From Acidobacteriaceae bacterium (GTDB taxonomy: Bacteria; Acidobacteriota; Terriglobia; Terriglobales; Acidobacteriaceae), in the NCBI GenBank assembly GCA_003134655.1, contig PLBY01000154.1:101145-165144 (forward strand): a stretch of DNA of 64,000 nucleotides, given 5' to 3'. How positions within the stretch are numbered: position 1 is the stretch's first letter; each line of letters begins with the position of its first letter. Of this stretch, positions 1 through 8,144 are shown piece by piece. Under the pieces are notes generated by a model, which was not told where the DNA came from, made no database searches, and saw nothing but the letters and a program-made list of their open reading frames with translations. Both the position numbers and the translations under genes were made by a program.

Positions 1-1887
1 TTGGTGGTATCCCTCCGCGACGCCGCTCTCACCGAGAACGCGCGCCATCTCTTCCGAGGCGCGGACTGCCGCCAGCCACAAACTGCCACAATACGCGCTC
101 ACGCCTCGTACGACCCACGAGTCGTACGTCTGATCCGGATATCCCGCATTTTCAGGAATTCCGGCGCCGCGATCGAACTGGCGCAGGTACGCGACGGCTT
201 CTTGCACGGCGGGAAACATCTGGCGCAAGAACGTCACATCCTTCCTGCCCGTTAGCACATAGTCGCGATAAACCATCAGGACGAACTTCGAATTCAGGTC
301 CTTCCAGTCATTTGTGTCCTGCCAGCCCGGTTCATTGACGGCAATGAAGGGATCGCCTTCGGGCACACCGAGATCGTGCGGAACGGCGCCCTTCTTTTTC
401 CTCATGTGCAGACTGGGCTCGCCGGTTTGTTGGGACTTCCAAACCCATTGCCCTTTTTCCGGCCACTCCTTCGGAACGGTATCGGCGAACTGCCGCAGCA
501 CCTGTTTGTCGATGTCGGGCCAGAACTTCAACAATGGCATCGAACCATAGAAACGGACATCCAGGGTTCCGTAGTAGGCGTAATCAAAGCACTCCAGGAG
601 CGCGAACGACGGCGGTTTCTTTTTGTCGGAACCAACCGGACGGCCCCAGAACGTGCCTCCATCCGTCAATACATACATCTCGTTGAAGAGCATGCCCCGA
701 TACCATAGCGGCTTGGACTCATCATTGACATAAGGAGATTGCCAGGCATCGATGGCATCGCTCCAGGCTGTGGCATTCTGTAATCCATCGCGCGCGATCG
801 CCCAGGCGTTATTACCGTTTGCGCCATAGAAGTCCGTGTACCGCCGGTTCCATTCGCGGCCCTCGCCAAATTGCACGACCGGGAAATCCCAAGCGATCAC
901 CATCGGGATCACCTTTTTCTCACCTGGCTGAAGAGTAAAGCGAACTGCGATGGCACCTGCCAGTTTTTCGCCGTCGCTGACCCATGAAACATCGTTATTT
1001 GCCAAGCGCCCGTCTTTTGCGAAACGGCTCCAAATCGCCGTTCCATCGCCTTCGGCTGGAAATGTAGCGTGATAGCTGATCTCAACACCCGGAGCTTCCA
1101 TCGCGGCAATCACAAATTGGCCGTCCACCTCGCTCGGTACGGTGCCCGCGCGGTTGCGACCAAAGACTATGCCCTTCATGGCTCCCGAACTGAGTTTCTC
1201 GCTCGCAAATTCGTTGTGATTGCCTTGGTTCGGCGCCCCCTGAAAATCTCGGGTAAACGTGCGAAACCAGCCGACCATGTTCGTCCACGACAAAAGAACG
1301 GAAACCGTGACGGCCTTGTTCGTGGGATTCTCTGCGTGCCAGCGATAGACCGCAACTGGATAGCTGGACTCGCGATAGTTATCCGGCAACACCGGCGAAA
1401 ATTGTTCAAGCACAACGTGCGCCGGAAACTGATCCCACTTGTAGTCGTACCAGGACTTTGGATAGAGCGCGGCGTATTCGCCAGCGCCTACCGGATAGTC
1501 CCACTGCCAACTGCTGAGCGTTTTGTCCGTCGGATGATCGGTCATCAAAACACGGGCAGTACCCTGCCGCTCTCCCTCGGCCTGCTGGAACATTGCGAAC
1601 TGGTTGGCATAAACAGGAGCATACTTATGAACGCCCGCTTTGATGTGCCAGCGGGCAAAGTCTCCTCGGTAGCTTCTCGAAAAGGTTCCAGAACCAAATC
1701 CCCCTACGGGCGCGCCCTGCCAATAGCCGTCGTCGATATTGCCTGGGACTCGTGTGACTCCCGGCTTGTCGAGCGGCAGGCCGAGCGGACGACGCCAGGC
1801 GGCCTTCGGTATTGCATCGCCGGCCCATGCTTGGGCTGCAATCAAGAGAATCAGAGTGAGGGCTCGGACATATGAATGCGATTTCAT
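1..1887 (-). CDS. GH116 (GBA2-like) beta-glycosidase, exported, 3' end outside window
   Basis: Reads leftward from ATG at 1887 for 629 codons and leaves the window without a stop. An N-terminal hydrophobic stretch ending near AQAWAG looks like a signal peptide, so the enzyme should act in the periplasm or outside. The body matches the glucosylceramidase/bile-acid beta-glucosidase family: an N-terminal beta-rich domain followed by the alpha/alpha barrel. ECFDYAYYGTLDVRFYGS (about residues 432-449) is the nucleophile motif, with E432 as predicted nucleophile. GYPDQTYDSWVV contains D585, whose spacing of about 153 residues from E432 fits the family acid/base Asp. Family members hydrolyse beta-glucosides, some beta-xylosides and glucosylceramide; the substrate here is unknown. 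It is the last visible gene of a leftward operon, 88 bp after the thioredoxin-like gene, next to ThuA proteins, which suggests glycan catabolism. Confidence 0.88.
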   Translation of the reverse strand, partial: MKSHSYVRALTLILLIAAQAWAGDAIPKAAWRRPLGLPLDKPGVTRVPGNIDDGYWQGAPVGGFGSGTFSRSYRGDFARWHIKAGVHKYAPVYANQFAMFQQAEGERQGTARVLMTDHPTDKTLSSWQWDYPVGAGEYAALYPKSWYDYKWDQFPAHVVLEQFSPVLPDNYRESSYPVAVYRWHAENPTNKAVTVSVLLSWTNMVGWFRTFTRDFQGAPNQGNHNEFASEKLSSGAMKGIVFGRNRAGTVPSEVDGQFVIAAMEAPGVEISYHATFPAEGDGTAIWSRFAKDGRLANNDVSWVSDGEKLAGAIAVRFTLQPGEKKVIPMVIAWDFPVVQFGEGREWNRRYTDFYGANGNNAWAIARDGLQNATAWSDAIDAWQSPYVNDESKPLWYRGMLFNEMYVLTDGGTFWGRPVGSDKKKPPSFALLECFDYAYYGTLDVRFYGSMPLLKFWPDIDKQVLRQFADTVPKEWPEKGQWVWKSQQTGEPSLHMRKKKGAVPHDLGVPEGDPFIAVNEPGWQDTNDWKDLNSKFVLMVYRDYVLTGRKDVTFLRQMFPAVQEAVAYLRQFDRGAGIPENAGYPDQTYDSWVVRGVSAYCGSLWLAAVRASEEMARVLGESGVAEGYHQ

Positions 1888-1975
1888 TTTTAGTCGATCT
1901 CCCGATGACAACGGTACCTACTCGGGTCAAAGCACCGAGGCGAAATAAAGGTATGGCGCGACTCACGCGAAGTAC

Positions 1976-3124
1976 CTATCGCGTCGCCCAATACTGATTG
2001 AACCCTTCATAGTCTGAAGGGAGATTCGCCAGAATCGTCCTTCGCAGCTCCAGCATGTCGACGGAGCCTTGTTTCAGATACAGGACTTTGCCCTCCGGGG
2101 AAATCAGCACCGTATAGGGCACAGCCGAGTCCCACTTAGGATCAAAAGCGGATTGCAAGGCAGCCGTGTCGTTCGAGTTGAACAGCAGGTTGCGGCTCGT
2201 GGCATGCATTTTCTCGAGCACCCGCGTGACAGAATTCTTCTCATCGGGCATGTTGGCCGCCACCGTAACCAACTCAAAATCGCGCATGCTGTACATCCGG
2301 TACGTGTCTTCGAAGTCAGGAAATTCGTGGATACAGGAGCCGCACCATGTCGCCCAAAAGCTCACCAGCAACATCTTCTTGCCCGGGTTCGTACGAAGCA
2401 CGCTTAAGTCGGCCGCGGAGGCCATCTCCAAGTGAACCGGTTGCGACTCGATTTTGCGCAGCGCTTCTACCTGGGCCGCGTGCTTCTCCTTCCATTTCGT
2501 CGAGCAACCAAAGACGCCGGTGTGCTTCACCGCGACCTCGCGATGTGCCAGGAGTGCATCGATCGCGTCGCGCACCTCGTGAGTCGTTACCAGTTCGGAA
2601 CGGTAGCTATTGTCGACACGCCCTTCATAACGGAGGCGGCGGGCGCTGTCGAAAACGAAGGCGTGTGGCGTCGCCTGCGGCCCATACGCGTCTGTGACCG
2701 ATTGCGTCTCGCCATCGTAAAGATACGGATAGCTCAGATGTTTGTATTGGGCGCGGAGCTTCATTTCTTCGAGACTGTCGCTCATGTCCGAAGAATCCAG
2801 CTCGTCGATGGTGATCGCGTTGGGATCATTCGGTTCGATCGCGACCACACTCACGCCGCGATCCGCGTAATCCGTTGCTAGTTGGGCGATGCGCCGTTCA
2901 TACATTTGCGCGATCGGGCAGTGATTGCAGTTAAAGACGACTACTAGAACAGCACTCGATGCGTAATCGGCGAGCTTGTGATTTTTGCCGTCAATCCCTG
3001 GAAGATCAAAGTTCGGCGCCGCCGATCCGATCGCAAGTATCGGATGAGCCTGCTGGGCCCATGCGGCCAGCGAAAGCAGAAGCGTCAGGGCGAGCTGCCG
3101 TGGAATGCCCGGAATGGTCCTCAC
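1976..3124 (-). CDS. Exported double-thioredoxin-fold protein (redoxin + TlpA/ResA-like)
   Basis: I chose the GTG at 3124. It is preceded by AGGGAGG eight bases upstream and leads straight into a signal peptide (hydrophobic stretch ending AAWAQQ). The open frame extends further upstream, but only by overlapping the previous gene. The protein is 382 aa with two thioredoxin folds. The first (about 30-180) is a peroxiredoxin/redoxin-like domain with the redox pair C66-N-H-C69 in VVFNCNHCPIAQMYERR. The second (about 225-370) is a TlpA/ResA-like domain with C261-G-S-C264 in FWATWCGSCIHEFP. Such proteins are periplasmic thiol oxidoreductases. The gene lies 29 bp after the ThuA/YVTN gene and before the GH116 gene, so it is probably co-transcribed. 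Having both a CNHC and a CGSC pair in one chain could allow an internal relay, but that is inference. Confidence 0.82.
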   Translation of the reverse strand: MRTIPGIPRQLALTLLLSLAAWAQQAHPILAIGSAAPNFDLPGIDGKNHKLADYASSAVLVVVFNCNHCPIAQMYERRIAQLATDYADRGVSVVAIEPNDPNAITIDELDSSDMSDSLEEMKLRAQYKHLSYPYLYDGETQSVTDAYGPQATPHAFVFDSARRLRYEGRVDNSYRSELVTTHEVRDAIDALLAHREVAVKHTGVFGCSTKWKEKHAAQVEALRKIESQPVHLEMASAADLSVLRTNPGKKMLLVSFWATWCGSCIHEFPDFEDTYRMYSMRDFELVTVAANMPDEKNSVTRVLEKMHATSRNLLFNSNDTAALQSAFDPKWDSAVPYTVLISPEGKVLYLKQGSVDMLELRRTILANLPSDYEGFNQYWATR

Positions 3125-3153
3125 CGAATGGTCCTCCCTCTTCACTCGTATCG

Positions 3154-4944
3154 TTACTGCTTGGGCGTTGGCGACGATATCGTCAGCGTCGTTCCGTCGA
3201 TCACCGTCAGTTGATCTCCCCCAAGACTGCTCACGTACGCTTTGTGCGTAGCGCTGTCCACTACAATCGCAAAGGGCCAAGTGCCTGTGGACAATGTCGC
3301 AGCGATCGAATTGTTCGTGCCATCAATGACGGTCGTGGTGCCCGAATGTGTATTCGCCACGTAAACCTTGTGATTGGCGGAGTCCACCGCGAGACCCTGC
3401 GGCCGCTCGCCCACGTCGATGGTGGCAACAACCGAGTCACTGGTACCGTCAATCACCGTGACGCTGTTGCTTGTATAGTTGGCCACATAGACCCGTCCCG
3501 TGGAGGAATCAATGGCCAGCGCGCATGGAGTCTCACCCGTGTGCACGAGCGTTGCGCCCTTCGATTCTCCACCTAAGATCGCTACGTTCGAACTTCCCGC
3601 GTTCGTCGCATAGATCTTTTTGTTTGCCGGATTCGCCGCGATCGCCCAAAGATGCGTTCCCGCAGGAACTTCGGAGATACGGCTGTCTGCTCCATCGATC
3701 ACCTTCACATTCGGACTTTCGTAGCTGAGGAGGTAGATTTTGTTGGCGGCCGGATCTACGGCGATTGCGTCAGCTTGCTCTCCCGGCTTCAGAGAGCTAG
3801 CGACGTTCGTCTTCCCGTCGATCACGGTCATGACATTAGTGAACGTCCTCGCGACATATATCTTGTCATTAGCGGTATTCACCGCAACGACGTAAGGCAG
3901 GTCTCCGACCGCCACCTTCGCGATGGGTGCATCGGTCCTTCCATCGATCACCGTGACGGTGCCATCGCCGGCATTCGCTACGTAAATGCGATTCGTGTCT
4001 TCATTGACTGCAATGGCTTCGGGTTCGGCTCCGACCTTCACCGATGCAGGGAAATGTTCGTTGCCGTCGAGCACTGTCACGGTGCCACGTCTTGTATTTA
4101 CTGCATACACTTTGTGGGTTCGCGGGTTCAGCACGATGCCGCGTGGACTGATTCTGATTCCGCTGGCCTCCGGCGTGGCGCTTTGACTGGCCCTATTTCC
4201 CAGCCAATTGATGGCGTTGTCAATGAGTCGATTTTGCACGGCACTCGTGAATATCTTGTCGCCGTGCCCCATATCCATGTACAGCATCTTGTATTTCGTG
4301 TTCGTCCACATGACGGGAAGGTCGCCGCTGGTAAGCACGTCCTTCAATCCGATCGGATAGTTCGCCGGATCGAACGTCGCCAGAACCTTCACATCTTTGT
4401 TGAGCCGCGGGCTCGGCTTCCAGACGTACCATTCATTCGCGGGAGATTCGAAGGCATCGGGGATCCCGGCCGCGACCGGATGGCTCCGATCATCCATGAT
4501 GATTCGAGCCGGCAGTGGGGGCCAGCTGTTGATGTGAAATACAGCACCTCCCAGGAAATCGACGAACCACGGCCAGTTCGTGTCCTTGTCGTTGTAGCCG
4601 GCGGCATGGAAGCCCAGCCATGCTCCTCCAAGCTGCATGTAGCGCTCAAAAGCATGTCTTTGTTCCGGGTTTGTGGGCGATTCGTTGAGCCAGAGTACCA
4701 ACTGAACTGTTTTCAGGTTTTCATCATTCAAGTCTTCCCATTTGGTCGTTGCTTCGAACGTGAAGTGTTCGCTTACAGCCCGCTCGTTCAAGAATTTCAA
4801 CGCGTCCTGGGCAAACTGCACATGGTCCGGTTCTGCTGTCGCCGAATAAAACGCCAGCACTTTAGATCTTGATGGCTGGGCAAAAAGGCTGCCTGCAAGG
4901 TGGCTCGCCAGCAACAGAAAGAGAAGGAATCTGCGAGCGTTCAT
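3154..4944 (-). CDS. ThuA-domain / YVTN beta-propeller fusion protein, exported
   Basis: Start set at ATG 4944, which overlaps the upstream stop codon (ATGA at 4944-4941); an in-frame ATG five codons earlier is less likely. Residues 1-23 form a signal peptide (ARRFLLFLLLASHLAGSLFAQ). Residues about 25-250 are a ThuA domain, a class-I glutamine-amidotransferase-like fold found in trehalose-utilisation and sugar-processing proteins, with the typical GGAWLGFHAAG and PVMWTNTKYKMLYMDMGHGD stretches. Residues about 265-596 are at least seven YVTN-type propeller repeats, each ending in a version of TVIDG (for example NRIYVANAGDGTVTVIDG). ThuA proteins are linked to keto-sugar metabolism; YVTN propellers are usually binding platforms. 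The fusion and the neighbouring ThuA, Trx and GH116 genes suggest a periplasmic carbohydrate module. The exact reaction is unknown. Confidence 0.82.
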   Translation of the reverse strand: MNARRFLLFLLLASHLAGSLFAQPSRSKVLAFYSATAEPDHVQFAQDALKFLNERAVSEHFTFEATTKWEDLNDENLKTVQLVLWLNESPTNPEQRHAFERYMQLGGAWLGFHAAGYNDKDTNWPWFVDFLGGAVFHINSWPPLPARIIMDDRSHPVAAGIPDAFESPANEWYVWKPSPRLNKDVKVLATFDPANYPIGLKDVLTSGDLPVMWTNTKYKMLYMDMGHGDKIFTSAVQNRLIDNAINWLGNRASQSATPEASGIRISPRGIVLNPRTHKVYAVNTRRGTVTVLDGNEHFPASVKVGAEPEAIAVNEDTNRIYVANAGDGTVTVIDGRTDAPIAKVAVGDLPYVVAVNTANDKIYVARTFTNVMTVIDGKTNVASSLKPGEQADAIAVDPAANKIYLLSYESPNVKVIDGADSRISEVPAGTHLWAIAANPANKKIYATNAGSSNVAILGGESKGATLVHTGETPCALAIDSSTGRVYVANYTSNSVTVIDGTSDSVVATIDVGERPQGLAVDSANHKVYVANTHSGTTTVIDGTNNSIAATLSTGTWPFAIVVDSATHKAYVSSLGGDQLTVIDGTTLTISSPTPKQ

Positions 4945-5744
4945 TGCTGCGCCGCCCACAAGATTGAATTGTGAAAGATGGTCGTGAAGGCAGGATTCTG
5001 AAATAACTCGGGATGATGCCCCATAAAGATATAGACGTTGCGCGCCTTTACCTTCTCGTTCGTCCAGATCACCGGATGATCCCCCATCTTCTTACGCGTG
5101 TCTGGCGAATAGGTCGCCTCGTCAACGCGGGCCAGAACGTGAACATTGGGGCGGGGCGACTTGTCGTAGGTATACCATTCCTCTTTTTCCACCACGAACG
5201 ACGGGCCAACGTTTTTCATGAGAGGATGGGCGGCGTCTTCCACCATGACGGTGGCGGTGGCAAACTCCGGAATGTAATCGGTAAATCGAATTCCACCCAT
5301 GAACTGAGAGAACCATGGCCAAATACCGAATCCGTCAAATTCACCGAGCAGCGTCGCATGATGAAACCCGATCCATCCCCCGCGGCCTTCCTCAATGTAT
5401 CGAGTGAATGCCGCAGCGGCCTTGGGCGTCCACCCATATGGCGGATAGTTCAGTTGAATAAAAACCCGGTATTGCGACAGGAATGCGTCGTCGATCTTGC
5501 CGGTATCCTCAATGTAATCGACAGAGAAATTGTTATCGACCGATTGCTTCTGCAGCCATACTTTGGCCGCATCGACAAAGGGCCGATGAATTCCACCGGC
5601 CTCGGCAAGCGCGATGACCCTGAATCGCGCGGTGGACGTTTGTGCGGTCAAATCGGTGGCGAGAAATAATAGAAGAATGCAGAGACACCGCCAGCCGTGG
5701 CAATAGTGGAATAAAGACATCAGACGATACGGACGCATTCGCAA
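4941..5744 (-). CDS. ThuA family protein, exported
   Basis: First visible gene of the leftward operon. The 267-aa product opens with an arginine-rich start and a hydrophobic signal segment (CLCILLLFLATDLTAQ), then a single ThuA domain with GGWIGFHHATLLGEFDG and HPVIWTNEKVKARNVYIFMG. Its GFHHA and MGHHP motifs parallel GFHAA and MGHGD in the next gene, so the two genes are tandem relatives: one free ThuA and one fused to a propeller. ThuA domains resemble glutamine-amidotransferase folds but usually lack the full catalytic triad, and their reaction is poorly known. The stop overlaps the next start (ATGA), which indicates translational coupling. The start is uncertain: ATGs at 5744, 5738 and 5720 are all possible, and AAGG lies 11 bases before 5744. 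Confidence 0.8.
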   Translation of the reverse strand: MRMRPYRLMSLFHYCHGWRCLCILLLFLATDLTAQTSTARFRVIALAEAGGIHRPFVDAAKVWLQKQSVDNNFSVDYIEDTGKIDDAFLSQYRVFIQLNYPPYGWTPKAAAAFTRYIEEGRGGWIGFHHATLLGEFDGFGIWPWFSQFMGGIRFTDYIPEFATATVMVEDAAHPLMKNVGPSFVVEKEEWYTYDKSPRPNVHVLARVDEATYSPDTRKKMGDHPVIWTNEKVKARNVYIFMGHHPELFQNPAFTTIFHNSILWAAQQ

Positions 5745-5896
5745 GTCATCCTTCGATTAGCTTTCCATGAGCAATCGCCCGGCATCTGCGGAGTTGTCGG
5801 TCGCAAATTGAAGTCGCCAGTATTGTATGCCAAACATAGTTAATAATCATTAGAATGTCTGAAAGCGCCTAGAGATACAGTTCCGGTGATCTTCCT
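5745..5896. promoter_or_regulatory. Divergent promoter region between the ThuA operon and the ROK gene
   Basis: This 152-bp gap separates the divergent ThuA-GH116 operon and the ROK regulator. It contains an AT-rich patch at 5840-5853 (TTAATAATCATTAG) holding the small inverted repeat TAAT-C-ATTA. ROK regulators often bind AT-rich palindromes in such gaps, so autoregulation and control of the operon are plausible. Only the AT-rich patch is seen; the rest is inference. Confidence 0.35.
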
Positions 5897-7105
5897 ATGG
5901 TGAAAAACCCGGTGGTGCTCGGTCGGCCTCCTCTGATCCGGCAAACCAATGCTCAAGCCCTGTTGCGACTATTGCGGGACAAGGGCCCGTGCTCGAAAGC
6001 GGACTTGGTGCGGGCTTCAGGCTTGAGCGCGCCTTCTGTGACGAATGTAGTCGCGACCCTCATTTCTACGGGATTGGTCGAAGCCGTCGGGGAGGGAAAC
6101 TCCACTGGCGGCAGGCCCCCAGACATTCTGCGGTTCAAGGCGGAGCATGGTGTTGTTGTGGGAGTGGAGATTACCCGTGACACTCTCCGTTTCCTGTTGG
6201 CCGACCTGAACGGAGGGGAGTTGGCCCGCTCGGAGACTCGTATTGCGAGATCGCAGTCAACACCTGCCCGGATCTGCGAGCAAATCAGCAACGAGGTGCG
6301 GAAATTGCTCCGCAACAAGAAGCTGATGGCAACCCAACTGGCGGTGTTGACCGTGGGTGTCCCTGCGATTGTGAATGTAGAGGAAGGAACGGTGATCGCT
6401 CTGAGCGCGTTGCAGACTTGGAACGACGTGCCCCTGGGGCCAATGCTGACACGCGAGTTTAAGTGCCGGGTAGTCATTGATAACGACACCAACCTGGCGG
6501 CCGAGGGCGAATACTATCGTGGAGCGGCGCAGGGGAAGATGGACTTTGTTTTTGTCACGATTGGCGAGGGCGTCGGGGCCGGAATTTTTCTGGACGGCCG
6601 CATTCATCGTGGCTCCCAATGGTCAGCCGGCGAGATTGGATACTTGCGGGTACCTGCTATTTCGAGAGCGCGTCCCGCGATTCATACATATGGCGAGCTC
6701 GAAAAAACCCTTTCAGCGTCAGGCATCCTGAAGAGTTGGCGCGGCAGAGGTCAATCGTCGAGAATTCGCTCACGAGTACGTCACGCCGTGGACGTTTGGG
6801 ACCTGGCGGCTGCGGGCAATGGGAAAGCAAAACGGATTCTGAAACAACGCGCAACCATTCTGGCGGACGTGATCCTGGACTTGGCCCTCATTCTCAATCC
6901 AAGCCTCATTTTGCTAGGTGGAGAACTGGGTAACCACCCGGTTTTGTTGCACGAACTGGAGACCTTGCTTGGAGGTAGCGAGTTCCCGATCGTCCGACTG
7001 GCATTGGGAACACTGGGTTCTTCGGCCGTGTTGTGGGGAGCCGCGTGTACCGCGCTCGAACCTGCTATCCACGGACTGCTGCAGGCTGCTCGGCAGCAGA
7101 TCTAA
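5897..7105 (+). CDS. ROK-family transcriptional regulator (NagC/XylR-like) lacking the zinc-binding cysteines
   Basis: 402 aa. Residues about 14-75 form a winged helix-turn-helix (NAQALLRLLRDKGPCSKADL, then RASGLSAPSVTNVVATL). Residues about 85-395 form a ROK sugar-kinase-like domain with IDNDTNLAAEGEYYRGAAQG (around residue 195), GEGVGAGIFLDG and GEIGYLRV. Most ROK proteins follow GEIGH with a CxCGxxGCxE zinc motif. Here the equivalent stretch reads RVPAISRARPAIHTYGELEK and has no cysteine. NagC/XylR-type regulators repress sugar genes and are relieved by a sugar ligand. Its divergent position makes the ThuA-Trx-GH116 operon the likely target. The start has only a weak ribosome-binding site. 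Confidence 0.86.
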   Translation: MVKNPVVLGRPPLIRQTNAQALLRLLRDKGPCSKADLVRASGLSAPSVTNVVATLISTGLVEAVGEGNSTGGRPPDILRFKAEHGVVVGVEITRDTLRFLLADLNGGELARSETRIARSQSTPARICEQISNEVRKLLRNKKLMATQLAVLTVGVPAIVNVEEGTVIALSALQTWNDVPLGPMLTREFKCRVVIDNDTNLAAEGEYYRGAAQGKMDFVFVTIGEGVGAGIFLDGRIHRGSQWSAGEIGYLRVPAISRARPAIHTYGELEKTLSASGILKSWRGRGQSSRIRSRVRHAVDVWDLAAAGNGKAKRILKQRATILADVILDLALILNPSLILLGGELGNHPVLLHELETLLGGSEFPIVRLALGTLGSSAVLWGAACTALEPAIHGLLQAARQQI

Positions 7106-7282
7106 TCGATAGGGCCATAGGGCTCAGGCTCATCGGACAAAGCAAGCAGCGCGGTGGTCGCCGTGTCTTCCACGCAACTTCGGGCGCCGGCACCGTGGGT
7201 CGATGAGACGCAAGTCCGGAGACAAAACGTTCAAGGTATGTATCGACGGGATCAACCCGTTGCCTTACCTGCGTCGTAGGTT

Positions 7283-7312
7283 CCTATCAGACTGATAGGG
7301 AGTGCCTATCAG
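7283..7312 (+). promoter_or_regulatory. Triple CCTATCAG operator-like array abutting the LysR start codon
   Basis: CCTATCAG (7283-7290), one base, then its exact inverse CTGATAGG (7292-7299), then a second direct CCTATCAG (7305-7312) ending on the base before the ATG at 7313. The two direct copies are 22 bp apart start to start, about two helical turns. LysR regulators commonly bind dyads and autoregulate, so this is a likely operator of the gene that follows, although that gene is broken. The palindrome is seen directly; its use as an operator is inferred. Confidence 0.5.
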
Positions 7313-7898
7313 ATGGAACTACGACATCTGCGCTATTTCACCGCGGTGGTAGAGTGCAAAGGGTACCGGGAGGCACCACGCCGGCTGCATATTGCTCAGC
7401 TCTCGATTAGTGAGGCTGTGTCCGATCTGGAGCACGAACTTGGGCTGAAACTCTTTTCGCGAACCCATCGCGCTGCGCGTTTGAGGCCGGAAGGCGTTAT
7501 TTTATGCGGACGCCGTACGCATCCATCAACAGGCGGAGACTGCCATCCTCACTGCCAAGCGGGCGGCCCAAGGCAAAGTTGGGAGGCTTTCGATCGGGTT
7601 TATCGGTTCGGCAACGCTCTCTTTCCTGCCTGACCTCATTCGCAGATACAAACTGGAGTATCCGAACGTAAAACCCGCACTCCATGATCTCTATCCTGTC
7701 GGGCCGGACAAGGCATGGGATTGAGGCGAGATCGATATCGCCATCACACGCGTGCTCTCGCCTGAGTGCAGCAAGAATCTCCAATCGAGAGTATTGCTGC
7801 GTGACCCCTTGGTTGCGGTCCTCCCCCGATCACGAAAGTTGAAGAGCAAAAAGACTCGGAGTCTTCTTCGAAGCTCCGCCTGCCCTCCCACGCCGTGA
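7313..7898 (+). pseudogene. Decayed LysR-family transcriptional regulator
   Basis: The start (MELRHLRYFTAVVECKGY) and the helix-turn-helix (APRRLHIAQLSISEAVSDLE, then HELGLKLFSRTHR) are clear LysR features. At the TTTT run 7500-7503 the frame shifts by one base. The next frame continues with DAVRIHQQAETAILTAKRAA and GKVGRLSIGFIGSATLSFLP, a normal linker and start of the substrate-binding domain. An in-frame TGA at 7722-7724 then interrupts just before GEIDIAITRVLSPE, and another stop occurs at 7896-7898, before the effector domain could be complete. Two independent lesions plus truncation argue for real decay rather than one sequencing error. The original target is unknown; no partner operon is visible beside it. 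Confidence 0.8.
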
Positions 7899-8144
7899 TT
7901 CAGTATGGTGGTCTGTTGGAGGGTAATGGTCTCGAAGCCCGTTTCTGGAGAGTTTCCGAATTGGCTGGCAATATGCGGCTTTCGTAGGTTGCCATTTCTT
8001 GGATAGGCAGAGGACAATCTCAATCCCGGCCTAGAATCGGTCCTTCCGACAGCGATTCGATCAGCCGTGAGTACCATTGAGATCGCGGCCGTTGCAACTA
8101 ACGTCGCAACGTCGCTTTGGGCTCGGACGCGCGCGATGCTTTTA
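7899..8144. other. Gap after the LysR remnant
   Basis: Non-coding 246 bp, presumably the eroded 3' part of the LysR gene. I could not recognise further LysR-like residues or any regulatory structure here. Confidence 0.4.

Noticed and set aside
1069..1875. 268-residue rightward open frame
   Set aside because: Antisense to the GH116 gene, which shows catalytic motifs.
3652..4872. 406-residue rightward open frame
   Set aside because: Mirror of the ThuA/YVTN gene, whose repeats and motifs are clear on the other strand.
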